Origin: Pogona vitticeps
Taxonomy: Eukaryota > Chordata > Lepidosauria > Squamata > Agamidae
NCBI RefSeq assembly: GCF_051106095.1
Contig: NC_135786.1
Coordinates: forward strand, 27,555,001-27,619,000
Direction of reading: 5' to 3'
Length of the DNA: 64,000 nucleotides
Positions within the stretch are counted from its first letter, which is position 1. Each line of letters begins with the position of its first letter. The position numbers and the translations under genes are program-made. Below, piece after piece: positions 1 to 9,960 of this stretch. The notes beneath the pieces were generated by a model that worked only from the letters and a program-made list of their open reading frames with translations, ran no database searches and was not told the origin of the DNA.

Positions 1-238
1 TCAGCGTCTTTTCCAGGGAGTCTTCTCTTCTCATCATATGGCCAAAGTACAGGAGCCTCAGCTTCAGGATCTGTCCTTCTGGTGAGCACTCAGGGTTGAT
101 TTCTTTCAAAATGGATAGGTTTGTTCTCCTTGCAGTCCAGGGGATTCTCAAGAGTCTCCTCCAGCACCACAATTCAAAAGCATCAATTATTCGGCGGTCA
201 GCCTTCTTTATGATCCAGCTCTCACTTCCATTGTAACT
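1..238 (-). mobile_element. BovB (RTE) LINE fragment, cut by window edge
   Basis: Read on the minus strand, this encodes the C-terminal part of a BovB-type endonuclease/reverse transcriptase: peptides like SESWIIKKADRRIIDAFELW, then INPECSLEGQILKLRL and YFGH. The same peptides recur at 5.2, 9.7 and 48.3 kb. The copy runs off the left edge, so its 3' end is not visible. Its inner end is near 238, after the SES motif, which makes it a 5'-truncated copy. BovB mobilises itself by target-primed reverse transcription and is abundant in squamates. Nothing suggests this fragment is active. Confidence 0.9.
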
Positions 239-320
239 TAAATTAACAGGACTAAATTTCCTGTTTTATAACAGTTTAATTTACCTTTTTGTCTTAACTC
301 AGGTTTGTGTGTGTTTATCT

Positions 321-470
321 AATCATTACATCATAATTTGTCTGAAATTCATTGATATTCCTCTGATTTCTTGTGTATCATGCTTCATTGCAAATATCTT
401 ACTCTTTGTTAATCTGCTGTTCAAGATGGGAGCAGCTATGTCATTCTTAGGATGAAAAGTGTGATTGTAG
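321..470. repeat. Unnamed dispersed repeat, copy 1
   Basis: This stretch closely resembles 3939-4058 in the same orientation. Shared blocks include tgtctgaaattcattgat, ctgatttcttgt and a pattern ending in aaaagt..attg.ag. I do not recognise the family. There is no ORF and no clear terminal repeat. It may be part of an old LINE 3' UTR or an unlisted repeat. Confidence 0.6.
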
Positions 471-2214
471 TGTTCCTTTTGTTCACTCCAGTTTGGGTTT
501 GTTACAGTGCCATATTGGTAAGTTGATTAGGAAAGAACGGTATGATGTCATCACATTCCTTGAGTTATTCGGCTTGGTTTGGAGTTGCAAATGAAGAAAA
601 ACCCTTCCTTTTTAAACAATGGCAAGAAACTTTAAGTTTGGTTGAAAAAAGCTTGCATGATCAGGAGGTGCAAAAACAGGGGGTATAAAAGGAAGTTTGT
701 CTTAAACCATATTATATGGCTGAACATTTAGCACACTCTTGATTAACCCTTTTAGCCAATTTTTAGGATTGGTTGATGCCATTTACCCAACAGTAATAAA
801 GAACTAAAGGAACTATTCTCATGTCATTTATTGCCACATCACAGGAGTGACTCAGTGTGTATGAAACGGAAAAGTACAAATATTTATATAGAATGATCAT
901 TCCTTTTCTCCATAGCTTTTAAATTTTGGTTGGAAACTGTTTAGTTACATACCATCTCTTAGTGCTTTAGTGAGAAAGTTAAACAGTTACAAAAAATTAT
1001 ATATCCACTTCTAAGTATTTCAAGAGAATACTTAGAAGAAGCAACAGTGAAGTTGTGCATGCCAGTTAATGGAAGTATACATGACATAGCAGAGTGACTG
1101 TAGCAGACAGTGTTTCCACAAAACGTAAGAATCTACCTTTTTGTCTAGGCAGAACATGTATTCTTCTAGCCCAATATAGTCTATGCCGATTCGCAAAAGC
1201 TCTCCTGAATTTCAGGAGATGTTTTTCATATATCATTGATTGCCACACTGAAGTGTTTGGTTATTGGGCGACCTCTCTTAGTCCTTTCCATACCAACAGC
1301 AGGCTGTATTCTATACTGCTTTAACTGGCTCTGCTTAAAAGCTGTATATTCATATTTTCACCAATCAAACTACTGTACACACAAGTATATCTATTTTTTT
1401 ATTCACCAGCAGTGCACAGTGGCAGGGGCAGAGAGAAATTCTTATATGAAGTGCTTAAAACAATGGACTGCAGACAGATGTGGGAAGTAAGGAAGGAGAA
1501 GTGAGTGAACAACATCACTTGATCATTTCCTCTGGTGTAGAAAAGTATTTCACAGGTTACTTATGTTTCAAAATTAAAACACAGTGATTTCCATGGTATG
1601 TAGTGTCCAGCTTCTAATATAAATAGATCTACAGTCGGTTGGAAATGACACCATTCTCCATCTTGTGAGTCTACTAGAAGAGGATAATTTCTACATCTTC
1701 TAGCTAGATAAAGTCTAGGTGCTATGAACAAGAGATCAAGATAGGTAAAATCAATATCAAGTCTCTGGTACAGAAGCAACAAAATGCCCACATAATCAAG
1801 ACAAGAAGAGGGTTGCCAGTCTCCCTCAATAGAATTACTAGACTTTAATCATTAGACATCTGACCCTCATGCTGCAACGACATCTGAGATGAGCATGATT
1901 TAAAAAAAAAAACACCCTCAGGAGAAGGACTCATCAATAGTTGTCCATAGGTTTGAAATATCTTGCAGAGAAGGGATCACCTAGTTCCATTTATTGCAAC
2001 CTTCTACTAGTAGGCAAAGATGTTTTCATTCAAACAAGCCTTGGGCTCATAAACTATCTTGTTATGTTCATAGCAAACATGGCACAATTGCTTTAAGGAG
2101 AAACATCTGACTTTCCAATGTTTGGGGCTACTTTTTCCATCAGACAGCATGTAGACTGTAGAAGTTACACTCTACCTGGGAAGCCAGTGGTCCTATGGGT
2201 TTATTTGACTGAGT
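471..2214. other. Unassigned AT-rich DNA
   Basis: No gene or recognisable repeat seen. Short ORFs of up to 84 codons occur on both strands but overlap each other and show no known motif. Confidence 0.5.
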
Positions 2215-2330
2215 TTGGTATTGATATATTTTACTCATCTTTTAAATACAAATTCATTATTGTTTTATTGTATTATATTGTACTTGCCTTGAGTAGCACT
2301 TATTAGAAATGTGAGGGATGTGTATATTTA
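2215..2330 (+). mobile_element. Diverged L2/CR1-like LINE 3' UTR tail
   Basis: The T-rich run followed by ttgtacttgccttgagtagc and an aatgtgaggg..tatatttataaa ending resembles the 3' tails of the L2-like copies at 22.9 and 34.9 kb (a gtaagcygcc..gag core followed by a ggcggtatataaat-like end). It is highly diverged and only this tail is visible. Confidence 0.4.
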
Positions 2331-2977
2331 TAAAAATGATTTCAGCATGTGGAGAGGACATTTGTTGTAAATGCTGGAATGATCCCCTCCTGATACTCCT
2401 TATGGAAAGGAAGCTGCAATGCACAGGCTGCAATAACACCACTTCCTCCTGATCTGCTTCAGAGCACATAGCTTGGTGACAGTTTTGAGGATAAAGTCCC
2501 CTGATGACCAGGTTTCCCCAGCCATCCCAAGGCTTCTTTATAAGAACTAATTCTAGATCTCATAAGACTCATATATCTCATGGAATCTCATCAGGCCTTA
2601 TTTAGACCTTTTGGCCAGACTGTCATGAACCATTATCTCTTGTTGGATAGCAGGATGAGCAACATGTGGTCTCTAAAACTGCATATGGGCCACCAGTTTC
2701 TTTTATTTTGGGTTTTTTTTTTTTGGGAACAATTGGAGAACAATGCTGTATTTTTGCTCCAGGAAACCTATTGGAGTGATGGTTTTTGCACTAGGGACCT
2801 TGGCGTATTCCCTAACTTTTCACACTTTGAAACCTCAAAGGAACAAAATTGAAAATCCTTCAGACATTTCCTGGGTTCATTTTTTCTTTTATTTTAATAT
2901 TCATTTCGGAGTATGGTGTGGCACATGGCATAGTCTGGGGGCAGAAATTTGGCTCCCTATCCCACCAAGCTTTCCTG
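2331..2977. other. Unassigned DNA
   Basis: No gene or repeat recognised. A T run lies near 2711-2724. Confidence 0.5.
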
Positions 2978-2990
2978 CCCCTTATGTAAA

Positions 2991-3327
2991 GGTAAAGGTT
3001 CCCCTTGACAATTTTTGTTCAGTCGTGTTCGACTCTAGGGGGCGGTGCTCATCCCCATTTCCAAGCCATAGAGCCAGCGTTTTGTCAGAAGACAATCTTC
3101 CGTGGTCACATGGCCAGTGCGACTTAGACATGGAATGCTGTTACCTTCCCACTGAGGTGGTCCCTATTGATCTACTTGCATTTGCATGCTTTCGAACTGC
3201 TACGTTGGTGGGAGCTGGGACAAAGCAATGGGAGCTCACTCCGCCACGTGGATTTGATCTTACGACTGCTTAGTCTTCTGACCCTGCAGCACAGGCTTCT
3301 GCGGTTTAGCCCACAGCGCCACCACGT
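2991..3327 (-). mobile_element. Sauria-type SINE, near full length, with TSD
   Basis: The minus strand reads from a tRNA-like head (acgtggtggcgctgtgggct, then a B-box-like gatcaaatcc) through a conserved body to a gtaaag-rich 3' tail. Before the tail lies agtcgaacacgactgaaca, a motif related to the BovB 3' end. The insertion is flanked by a 13-bp direct repeat with one mismatch, ccccttatgtaaa at 2978-2990 and ccccttttgtaaa at 3328-3340, the expected result of LINE-type integration. A 176-codon ORF (2743-3273) runs across it by chance. Family assignment is from memory of the squamate SINE; the TSD and the five-copy repetition are seen directly. Confidence 0.92.
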
Positions 3328-3340
3328 CCCCTTTTGTAAA

Positions 3341-3938
3341 CTAACCTTTATGCATCACGAAAGAATGTGTTCATGTCAATGGGCCCATTTACCCTGAAGT
3401 AATTATTGTGGTGCCTTTGCCTTTTCTACTATTTAATAACTAATAACTATTCCAGTGTCTATTTCTTTCTGCAAATTTTCACAGTTCTGGGGCTTTGGAA
3501 TTTACACTTTGGCCTTAACTCTGCTTGATCTTCACAGTGAGTTAAGTTACTTTTTTGAGGAGATTCTGCATTTCCCTAATCAAAAATTTATTTTGTGAGT
3601 TTTACACAGAGCTAGGTTTCTTATAGGGCCAGGTTTTGGCTCTGTATAAACTTTGATTTCCTAAAATCTGTTTACTTCTCCTTTCAAAATATTTATCTCC
3701 CTAACACAAACACACACCAGTGAGTTTCAGTCTTCACTATTTTATATTTTTCTCCTCCCACCCCACCACACATCTGAATTTTAACAGACCATGAACTTGT
3801 TCACTAGATCAGGTAACTAGAAGTCTTTCTCAGTTTTTAGGCCAAAGACTTCTTTGGATAGAAACATAGTAAGCTTTAACTAGGGAGCTGGTGGAATACG
3901 AAGCCTAATCAAAACTTAACATTATTATTCTTTTTAAT
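3341..3938. other. Unassigned DNA
   Basis: No gene seen. A short stretch at 3638-3673 (ggctctgtataaac, then tttcctaaaat) also occurs at 15648-15683. Confidence 0.5.
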
Positions 3939-4058
3939 TAATCACTGCATTGTCTGAAATTCATTGATTTTCTTCTGATTTCTTGTATATTGTGCCTTCA
4001 TTTCCAAGATCTTATTCCTTGTTTATCTGTTATGATATGAATAAAAAGTAATTGCAGC
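3939..4058. repeat. Unnamed dispersed repeat, copy 2
   Basis: Partner of 321-470 in direct orientation. The best conserved core is tgtctgaaattcattgat followed by ttctgatttcttgtat. No TSD or terminal repeat was found, so the true ends are unknown. Confidence 0.6.
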
Positions 4059-4676
4059 TATTAATAACCTCAGGCCATCGCTGTTTACAAACTTTTTCCC
4101 ATTAGGACAAATACTGAACCTCCTTTTCAAAAATGGCAGGAATTGGGTAGAGATCAAGAGATGATGGATTCAGGGTAATTTTCAAGACTTTCAGTGCTTG
4201 TAGGCCTTCTCCGGAACTGTCAACAGATGGGGACTGGCACATGTGTTTTCCCCTCTCCTTCCCAGGATAGGCTTTCATGTGAATTATATATTGCATCATA
4301 TATTGATGTTATACATAAATAAAGTTGTATCATTGTGTCCAAGTTAGAGATTTCTGCCCTGTTATTCTCACCATTATGTCTCACATGTGTGTTAAAGTCT
4401 AATGGAAATGGAGACTGAAAAGTTTTTTGACATACAAACTTTAACCCATTTTAATGCATCCTAGTCCCCCCCTCACCCAAGATATCAGGATTGAGCAATA
4501 TGGGCTAAGACCTCATCCTGTATGATGAAAGCTTTGGGACAGGGTGTCTGTATTAGTCATCATGGGGGGGGGGGAAAGAGAGAGGGAAGAAGAACACAGA
4601 TTAACAAATCAGACCTGGGACCATTCACTGTGAAGGACTGAAGAGGTGCTTATACACACATTCAACTGAATGAATC
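4059..4676. other. Unassigned DNA
   Basis: No gene seen. It includes a G-run followed by an AG-rich patch near 4563-4590. Confidence 0.5.
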
Positions 4677-4724
4677 TACAGAATTTCTGGGATTGGCGCA
4701 CCTCCCAATCCCAGAAGTTCTGTA
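4677..4724. repeat. Near-perfect 20-bp hairpin
   Basis: The arms are 4677-4696 and 4705-4724, tacagaatttctgggattgg and its complement, with one mismatch and an 8-base loop (cgcacctc). It may be the core of a small foldback element. No TSD is apparent. Confidence 0.8.
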
Positions 4725-4851
4725 AGTATATCCAGCAGCTTAAAAGTACCTATTCAGAGAGAACAGACGTATGCCTGTCCCTACATCCCCACCACATTTA
4801 AAGGTGTACCCACTTTTAGCTAATAGTATCAATATGAATGTATTCTTGAAA

Positions 4852-5065
4852 GCTTTCACAGCTGGAACCTGACGGTTATTGTGGGTTTTTCGGGTTCTTT
4901 GGCCGTGTTCTGAAGGTTGTTCTTCCTGACATTTCACCAGCCTCTGTGGCTGGCATCTTCACTACTCCAGTCCTCTGAAGATGCCAGCCACAGAGACTGG
5001 CAAAACATCAGGAAGAACAACCTTCAGAACACGGTCAAAGAACCTGAAAACCTCACAACAATAAT
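4852..5065. mobile_element. Head-to-head inverted pair of Penelope-like retroelement ends
   Basis: Two copies of one roughly 95-115-bp sequence face each other, 4852-4970 on the minus strand and 4971-5065 on the plus strand. Each reads gaagatgccagccacagag, then a tcaggaagaacaacc block, then ttcagaacacgg, and ends in aacc/aca-rich sequence. Each has the order of a hammerhead ribozyme: a CTGAAGA-like box, stem II, a GAAA-like box and a TC cleavage position. Hammerhead motifs with very short stem III are known from the terminal regions of Penelope-like elements, which often occur in tandem or inverted arrangements. Family assignment is inference, because no reverse transcriptase remains here. 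Confidence 0.6.
4971..5013 (+). ncRNA. Degenerate hammerhead-ribozyme-like motif
   Basis: Layout: TCCT (4971-4974, stem I 5' strand), CTGAAGA (4975-4981), one extra base, stem II GCCAG..CTGGC with its loop (4983-5001), an A-rich box where GAAA is expected (5002-5005), a two-base-pair stem III region, a TC cleavage position, and AGGA (5010-5013) complementary to TCCT. The order matches a type I hammerhead, but the core is not fully conserved, so catalysis is doubtful. The inverted partner lies at about 4924-4966 on the minus strand and has a stronger seven-pair stem II. Confidence 0.55.
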
Positions 5066-5178
5066 CAGTATCAATATGAGTTTGTGGCAATGTATTCAAT
5101 TTGTCTGCCCCTTAATGTCATATGTTATTTGGATCATTTCTCTCTTTTTGCTTTCATTTTTAAACTTTGTTAATACAG

Positions 5179-5612
5179 CGATGTATGGAAGTGAGAGCTG
5201 GACCATAAAGAAGGCTGACTGCCAAAGAATTGATGCTTTTGAATTGTGGTGCTGGAGTAGATTCTTGAGAGACCCCTGGATTGCAAAGAGAACAAACCCA
5301 TCCATTTTGAAGGGAATCAACCCTGAGTGCTCACTGGAAGGACAGATCCTGAAGCTGAGACTCTAATACTTTGGCCATTTCACAAGAAGAGAAGACTCCC
5401 TGGAAAAGACGCTGATGTTGGGAAAATGTGAAGGCAAAAGAAGAAGGGAACATCAGAGGATGATATGGTTAGACAATGTCATCAAAGCAACCAACATGAA
5501 TTTGACCTAACTCTGGGAGGCAGTGGAAGACAGGAGGGCTTGACGTGCTCTGGTTCATGGGGTCACAAAGATTCGGGCATGACTTAACAACTAAACAACA
5601 ACAACAAATTTT
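5179..5612 (+). mobile_element. BovB (RTE) LINE 3' end
   Basis: The plus strand encodes MYGSESWTIKKADCQRIDAF and onward to INPECSLEGQILKLRL, YFGH and VHGVTK, ending in a short acaac-repeat tail (aactaaacaacaacaacaa) as in BovB. The frame holds several stop codons, so the copy is decayed. It is 5' truncated at about 5179, roughly 110 bases after the inverted pair at 4.85-5.07 kb. No convincing TSD was found. Confidence 0.9.
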
Positions 5613-6184
5613 TATTTTTTGTTGATGTGTAAAGCTGCCATCTTACCCTGCCCCTGTCAATATCCCTGACCAAGCAGGGATTTGAAACCACATCTCCTGA
5701 ATTTCCAGTTGCTCTGTATACTATACCACATTGGTTATAAGGTGATAACTTTATTAGACCAGTAAAATCTCAAATATAGGCTACCTTTAGACACTTGCAG
5801 AACTCTCCAACAGACCAGCTTTGCAGAACTGGGCATGTGGGAAGAAAAAAAACCCTCCCCAATGTTGATCAGAGGCTGAGGCTAGGCTATTTTGACACTA
5901 GTTAGATCTTGATCTATAGTAGTTTTTGACTATTACATGTATCTAATCAGCCCTCATGTTTTTCAATAAAATGGCTTGGTGTGGTGATCATTTTGTAACA
6001 AAATAAACAAACATACACACTGATATAGTTACTGATGCATGGCAGGAAGGATATGGGCCCTTTTGGGGAGAAAGCTGAAAGAAAAATATTTGAAATAAAT
6101 AAATAAGGCATGTCATGTCAACTCTGCATGAACTTTAGATATTCTTATTAGTGAAGAAAACACAAGTCATGGGCCAGGGTGTGG
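5613..6184. other. Unassigned DNA
   Basis: No gene or recognised repeat. A short (AAAT)n tract lies near 6095-6107. Confidence 0.5.
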
Positions 6185-7041
6185 ACTCACCTCCCTCTAT
6201 TACCATCTCCAGACAAGAATCGGAGGTTGTTCATGCTTTGCGTACCTTGGCTCAACAATCTCTGACACTCTCTTCCTAGATGTCAAGCTGAATAAACACA
6301 TTGGCAAAGCAACTACCATGTTCTCTAGACTCACAAAGAAAGTATGGTGTAATAACAAGTTGATGGCATATACCAAGATCCAGGTCTATAGAGCCTGTGT
6401 CCTGAGCACACTCCTGTACTGCAGTGAGTCCTGGACCCTTTGTGCAAGGCAGGAGAGGAAGCTGAACACCTTCCATATGCGTTGTCTCCAACACATTTTT
6501 GGTATCACCTGACAGGTCGAAGTTCCAAATAGAGTAGTCCTAGATCAAGCTGGAATTGTTAGCATGCATACATTACTGAAACGGCAACGTTTATGTTGCC
6601 TTGGGCATGTTGTGAAACTGGCTGATGGTTGGATTCAAAAAGCTATCCTGTATGGAGAATTAGTGCAGGGAAATTGCTCTAGAGGGAGACCATAGTTGTG
6701 ATACAAGGATATCTGCAAGCGGGATCTAAAGGCCTTAGGAATGGACCTCAACAGATGGGAAACCTTGACATCTGAGTGTTCAGCCTGGAGGCAGGTGGTG
6801 TATCATGGCATCTCCCATTTTGAAGAGACATTTTTCTAGCAGGCTGAGGCAAAGCAGCAGTCCCGAAACCAGCCAAATCAGGGAGCTGGACAGGGCCTGA
6901 TTGTACAGTATTTGTCTTCAGTGTGGAAGGGATTGTCACTCTCAAATTGGTCTTCTCAGCCACAGTAGACGCTGTTCCAAGTCCTCCATACAGAGCAAGT
7001 TACCATAGTCTCTCAAGACTGAAGGATGCCTAGTCTAAAAA
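6185..7041 (+). mobile_element. Non-LTR LINE with C-terminal finger, 3' end
   Basis: The plus strand encodes the end of a non-LTR reverse transcriptase. It reads FAYLGSTISD, KLNKHIGKATTMFSRLTKKV, IQVYRACVLSTLLYCSESWT, FHMRCLQHIFGIT, then LGHVVK, GRP and KRDLKALGMDLNRWETLTSE. After 6820 it reads AEAKQQSRNQPNQGAGQG and the weak remains of a C2H2-like finger. In-frame stops interrupt it. The 3' end (gttaccatagtctctcaaga) can form a small hairpin that recurs in the copy at 52.6 kb. The peptide style is that usually labelled endonuclease-reverse transcriptase. It is distinct from the BovB copies here, and the exact clade is not assigned. Confidence 0.85.
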
Positions 7042-9080
7042 TGTATTTCCACCAAAAGTATAGTTATTATGTCTAATCATGATTATATTTACATATATAG
7101 TTAATATAGGAATTAGCATATGCAAATTTAATACAAAAATGTCCTTTTTTGTTAGAATGTCCATTTTGATGTTCATTTCCTGCCTTACTTTGTGTTGATG
7201 CCTGTCCTCTCTTTTGATAAGATGCTCTTGTGTTCATGCACTACACTTGCTTTTCTGAAAATTCTTATTTTCAAACCACAAGAATGCAACAGACTTATGC
7301 CACAGTTCCATACATGTACTTTTTCACTACTGAAGACTGCCCTTTCCTACTAGTTCTTACTACAGTATAGTGATGAGATGTGTGTGTATGTGTAAATTTT
7401 AAGGGTTGCACACAGAAAAATATCTCTGAGTTACTGGTTCCTAACTGTTTGTATGCCACATCAGTTAAAGCCAAAGAATCAAGGAAACTATAGACAAACA
7501 GATTTGATTTTGGAGTTATTTGAACCTTTTTTGGTTTATTTATTTTAGCTTGTGAAATAACCTCATCTCAGCTAACAGCTAATGAGGGGTGCCTTTTTGC
7601 TATATCCTAGGATAATCTTGATGCAAAAGACCTGTAATCTTTCTTCTTATTTTCATAGCCAAGCACTATGATTGTGAGAGTAATCACTGCAAGAGCATAT
7701 GCAAATTACAGGCCTGATTTCCATGCCTTAGATCTGTTTGCAGCCACTATGACTTGACTGAAGCCGCAATGACGATGCAGAGCAAGAATCACAATTAGCT
7801 CATCAGGCATGTGGTGCAACAGCATCTATGAGTCTTAGGCTGTTCTCTCCCATTGTGTGTGTATGCTTTACAAGGGCAAAAAAAGTAATTCTGGATTAAG
7901 ATAAATCATTTCAGAGGACTACTCTGAACTGAGCATTTGTCACAACTTTTTTAAAAATTGCCTTCAAGGAATGAGCCTGTCTTAACATATTCTGGAATAA
8001 AGCAGCCCTGTTTATTTAGTGTGTATGTGTTTTAAGGTTTCTCCTTTTCAGTTAGGGAAATAAAAACCTTTCTGTCTCAGTTTCTTTCCATTTTTCTTCC
8101 TACCCTCATTTGGTATCAGCATACAAGACCTTGGCAGAGAATTTTCACATGGAAACAAACATGTAATATTTAAATGCACTTTTCCTCATGTGCACATTTA
8201 TGTAGGCATTTTATTTAATGAACGGTGCTCTCTGTAGATTAAAGCATATTCGTGCATCTCCCTCCCAGTTCCAACCCATTTTAGCCATTGATAGAAAACG
8301 GGCCAAAATTTCCAGGCTGGTATGATGGCTGCCATTGTCTTTCCTCTCAGAGCTGGTTTTGTTTCACAACAAAACAAATATGTGGGCCTTAGTTTTGTTT
8401 TGTTCTCCTTACCTGTGCTTTGCTTGAAGCTATATTCAGAACCCTCTTGGCAGTCGCAAGAAGGATCCTTAATGTATCCAGCAGATATTTTAAATATCAA
8501 AGCCAGAAATTCTATTTCTCCATTGTAATCCCACCTTCACCCCCAAATGTGATTTCTTTTTGCTTTATAATAAACTATTGAAGGCCCACAGGTCTTCTTG
8601 ATTAAAACCAGGATTTTTTTTAAAAAAAACACGATTCCTGTGCCAGCTCTAGAAGCCATACGACAGGATGACCACTTGTGATTTTATAACCTCCATCCCC
8701 CATCAACCTACACAACCCAAAATGCAGAAGTTCTTTTCCCAGCAGAAGGCACATATGAGAGACAAGCATGCATTTAGAACAAATAGATCTAGGATAATTC
8801 AGGCAAAAGGGGAATGGAAGGCAGACACTACAAAGTAAGGATATGGAAATCTGATCTATTCTCATTAGATACGGGTGTTCAGAGGAGACATAAAATATGC
8901 TAATTTTGTTTTGTGTGCGGTGTTAGTCTGTCACTCCCATTGTTACTATAGGTGGTTGGACTGCTTTCTTTCTTTCTTCTTTTTTTTTACTTCTCTCCTT
9001 AGCTGTATGGATTCTCATGTAACAGAACTTCTTTGTTAAGACTTGTCAGTTGCACAAGGGTGATGTTCAGAATACTGGCC
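7042..9080. other. Unassigned DNA
   Basis: No gene seen. ORFs at 8198-8500 and 8322-8528 overlap on opposite strands and look random. CT- and T-rich tracts lie at 8968-8990. Confidence 0.5.
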
Positions 9081-9501
9081 TTGATATTTGGCAGAATGCC
9101 TGCTCCCACCAAGGTCTACCCGGATCACCCGTGTGAGTCAGGAGGTGAGGCTGAGGAGCATGCCGCCGAGAGAGGCCCGGAAGGAGAAGACACGAAACCG
9201 GACCTTCTCGGCAGTGGCTTCTCACCAATGGAACAACCTCCCTCCGGAGATTCGCACGGCACCTATGCTGGCAATCTTTAAAACCCAATTAAAAACATGG
9301 TTATACATCCAGGCCTTCCCTCCAGTCAATACCTGATTTCTTTCTATTTTCCTTTAATTTTTTTCTTCTACTTTATTACAATTGTTATTGAACGACTATG
9401 CACATTCTTGAGTTTATTGTTTTATCCTATATTGTAAGCTGCCTAGAGTAGTCCAGATAGGCGAGGCATAAATAAAATAAATAAAATAAAATAAAATAAA
9501 A
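9081..9501 (+). mobile_element. L2-like LINE 3' end
   Basis: The frame ending at 9336 reads MPPREARKEKTRNRTFSAVA, a SHQWNNLPPEIR block, and FKTQLKTWLYIQAFPPVNT before the stop. That is the reverse-transcriptase C-terminus shared with the copy at 22.6 kb. A 3' UTR follows with gtaagctgcctagagtagtc and an (AAATA)n tail at 9467-9501. This is a 5'-truncated L2/CR1-group copy whose last 80 or so codons are still open. Confidence 0.88.
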
Positions 9502-9615
9502 TATATTCTATTTTCTTTCTTCTAGAACAGCTGAGGTGAACAGAAAGAAGATTGGGATGTGCTGGTAGATCTTTGGATGTTTTAAGGTAGAACAACAAGC
9601 AATTTTGATTCCTAT

Positions 9616-9949
9616 GTGTGTTTAGTCGTTTAGTCGTGTCCGACTCTTCGTGACCCCATGGACCAGAGCAAGCCAGGCCCTCCTGTCTTCTACTGCCTCC
9701 CGGAGTTGTGTCAGGTTCATGTTGGTTGCTTCGCAGACACTGTCCAGCCATCTCATCCTTGTTTGTCCCCTTCTCCTCTTGCTGTCACACCTTCCTAACA
9801 TCAAGGTCTTTTCCAAGGACTCGTTTCTTCTCATGAGATGGCCAAAGTACTGGAGCCTCAGCTTCAGGATTTGTCCTTCCAGTGAGCACTCAGGGTTGAT
9901 TTCCTTTAGAACTGATAGGTTTGTTCTCCTTGCAGTCTCCTTGCACTCC
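9616..9949 (-). mobile_element. BovB LINE, 5'-truncated, with 11-bp TSD
   Basis: The minus strand encodes ARRTNLSVLKEINPECSLEG, YFGHLMRRNESLEKTLMLG, RRRGQTRMRWLDSV and VHGVTKSRTRLND with no stop until the natural end near 9622. An exact direct repeat, ttgattcctat, lies at 9605-9615 and 9950-9960. The insertion is therefore intact as a 334-bp, 5'-truncated event. Its open frame and perfect TSD make it one of the youngest LINE insertions in the window. Confidence 0.95.
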
Positions 9950-9960
9950 TTGATTCCTAT

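Noticed and set aside
2743-3273. 176-codon ORF
   Set aside because: Its second half is a minus-strand SINE read in the wrong direction.
3638-3673. Third unnamed repeat family (match with 15648-15683)
   Set aside because: Similarity covers about 35 bases with several changes, too short to call a family.
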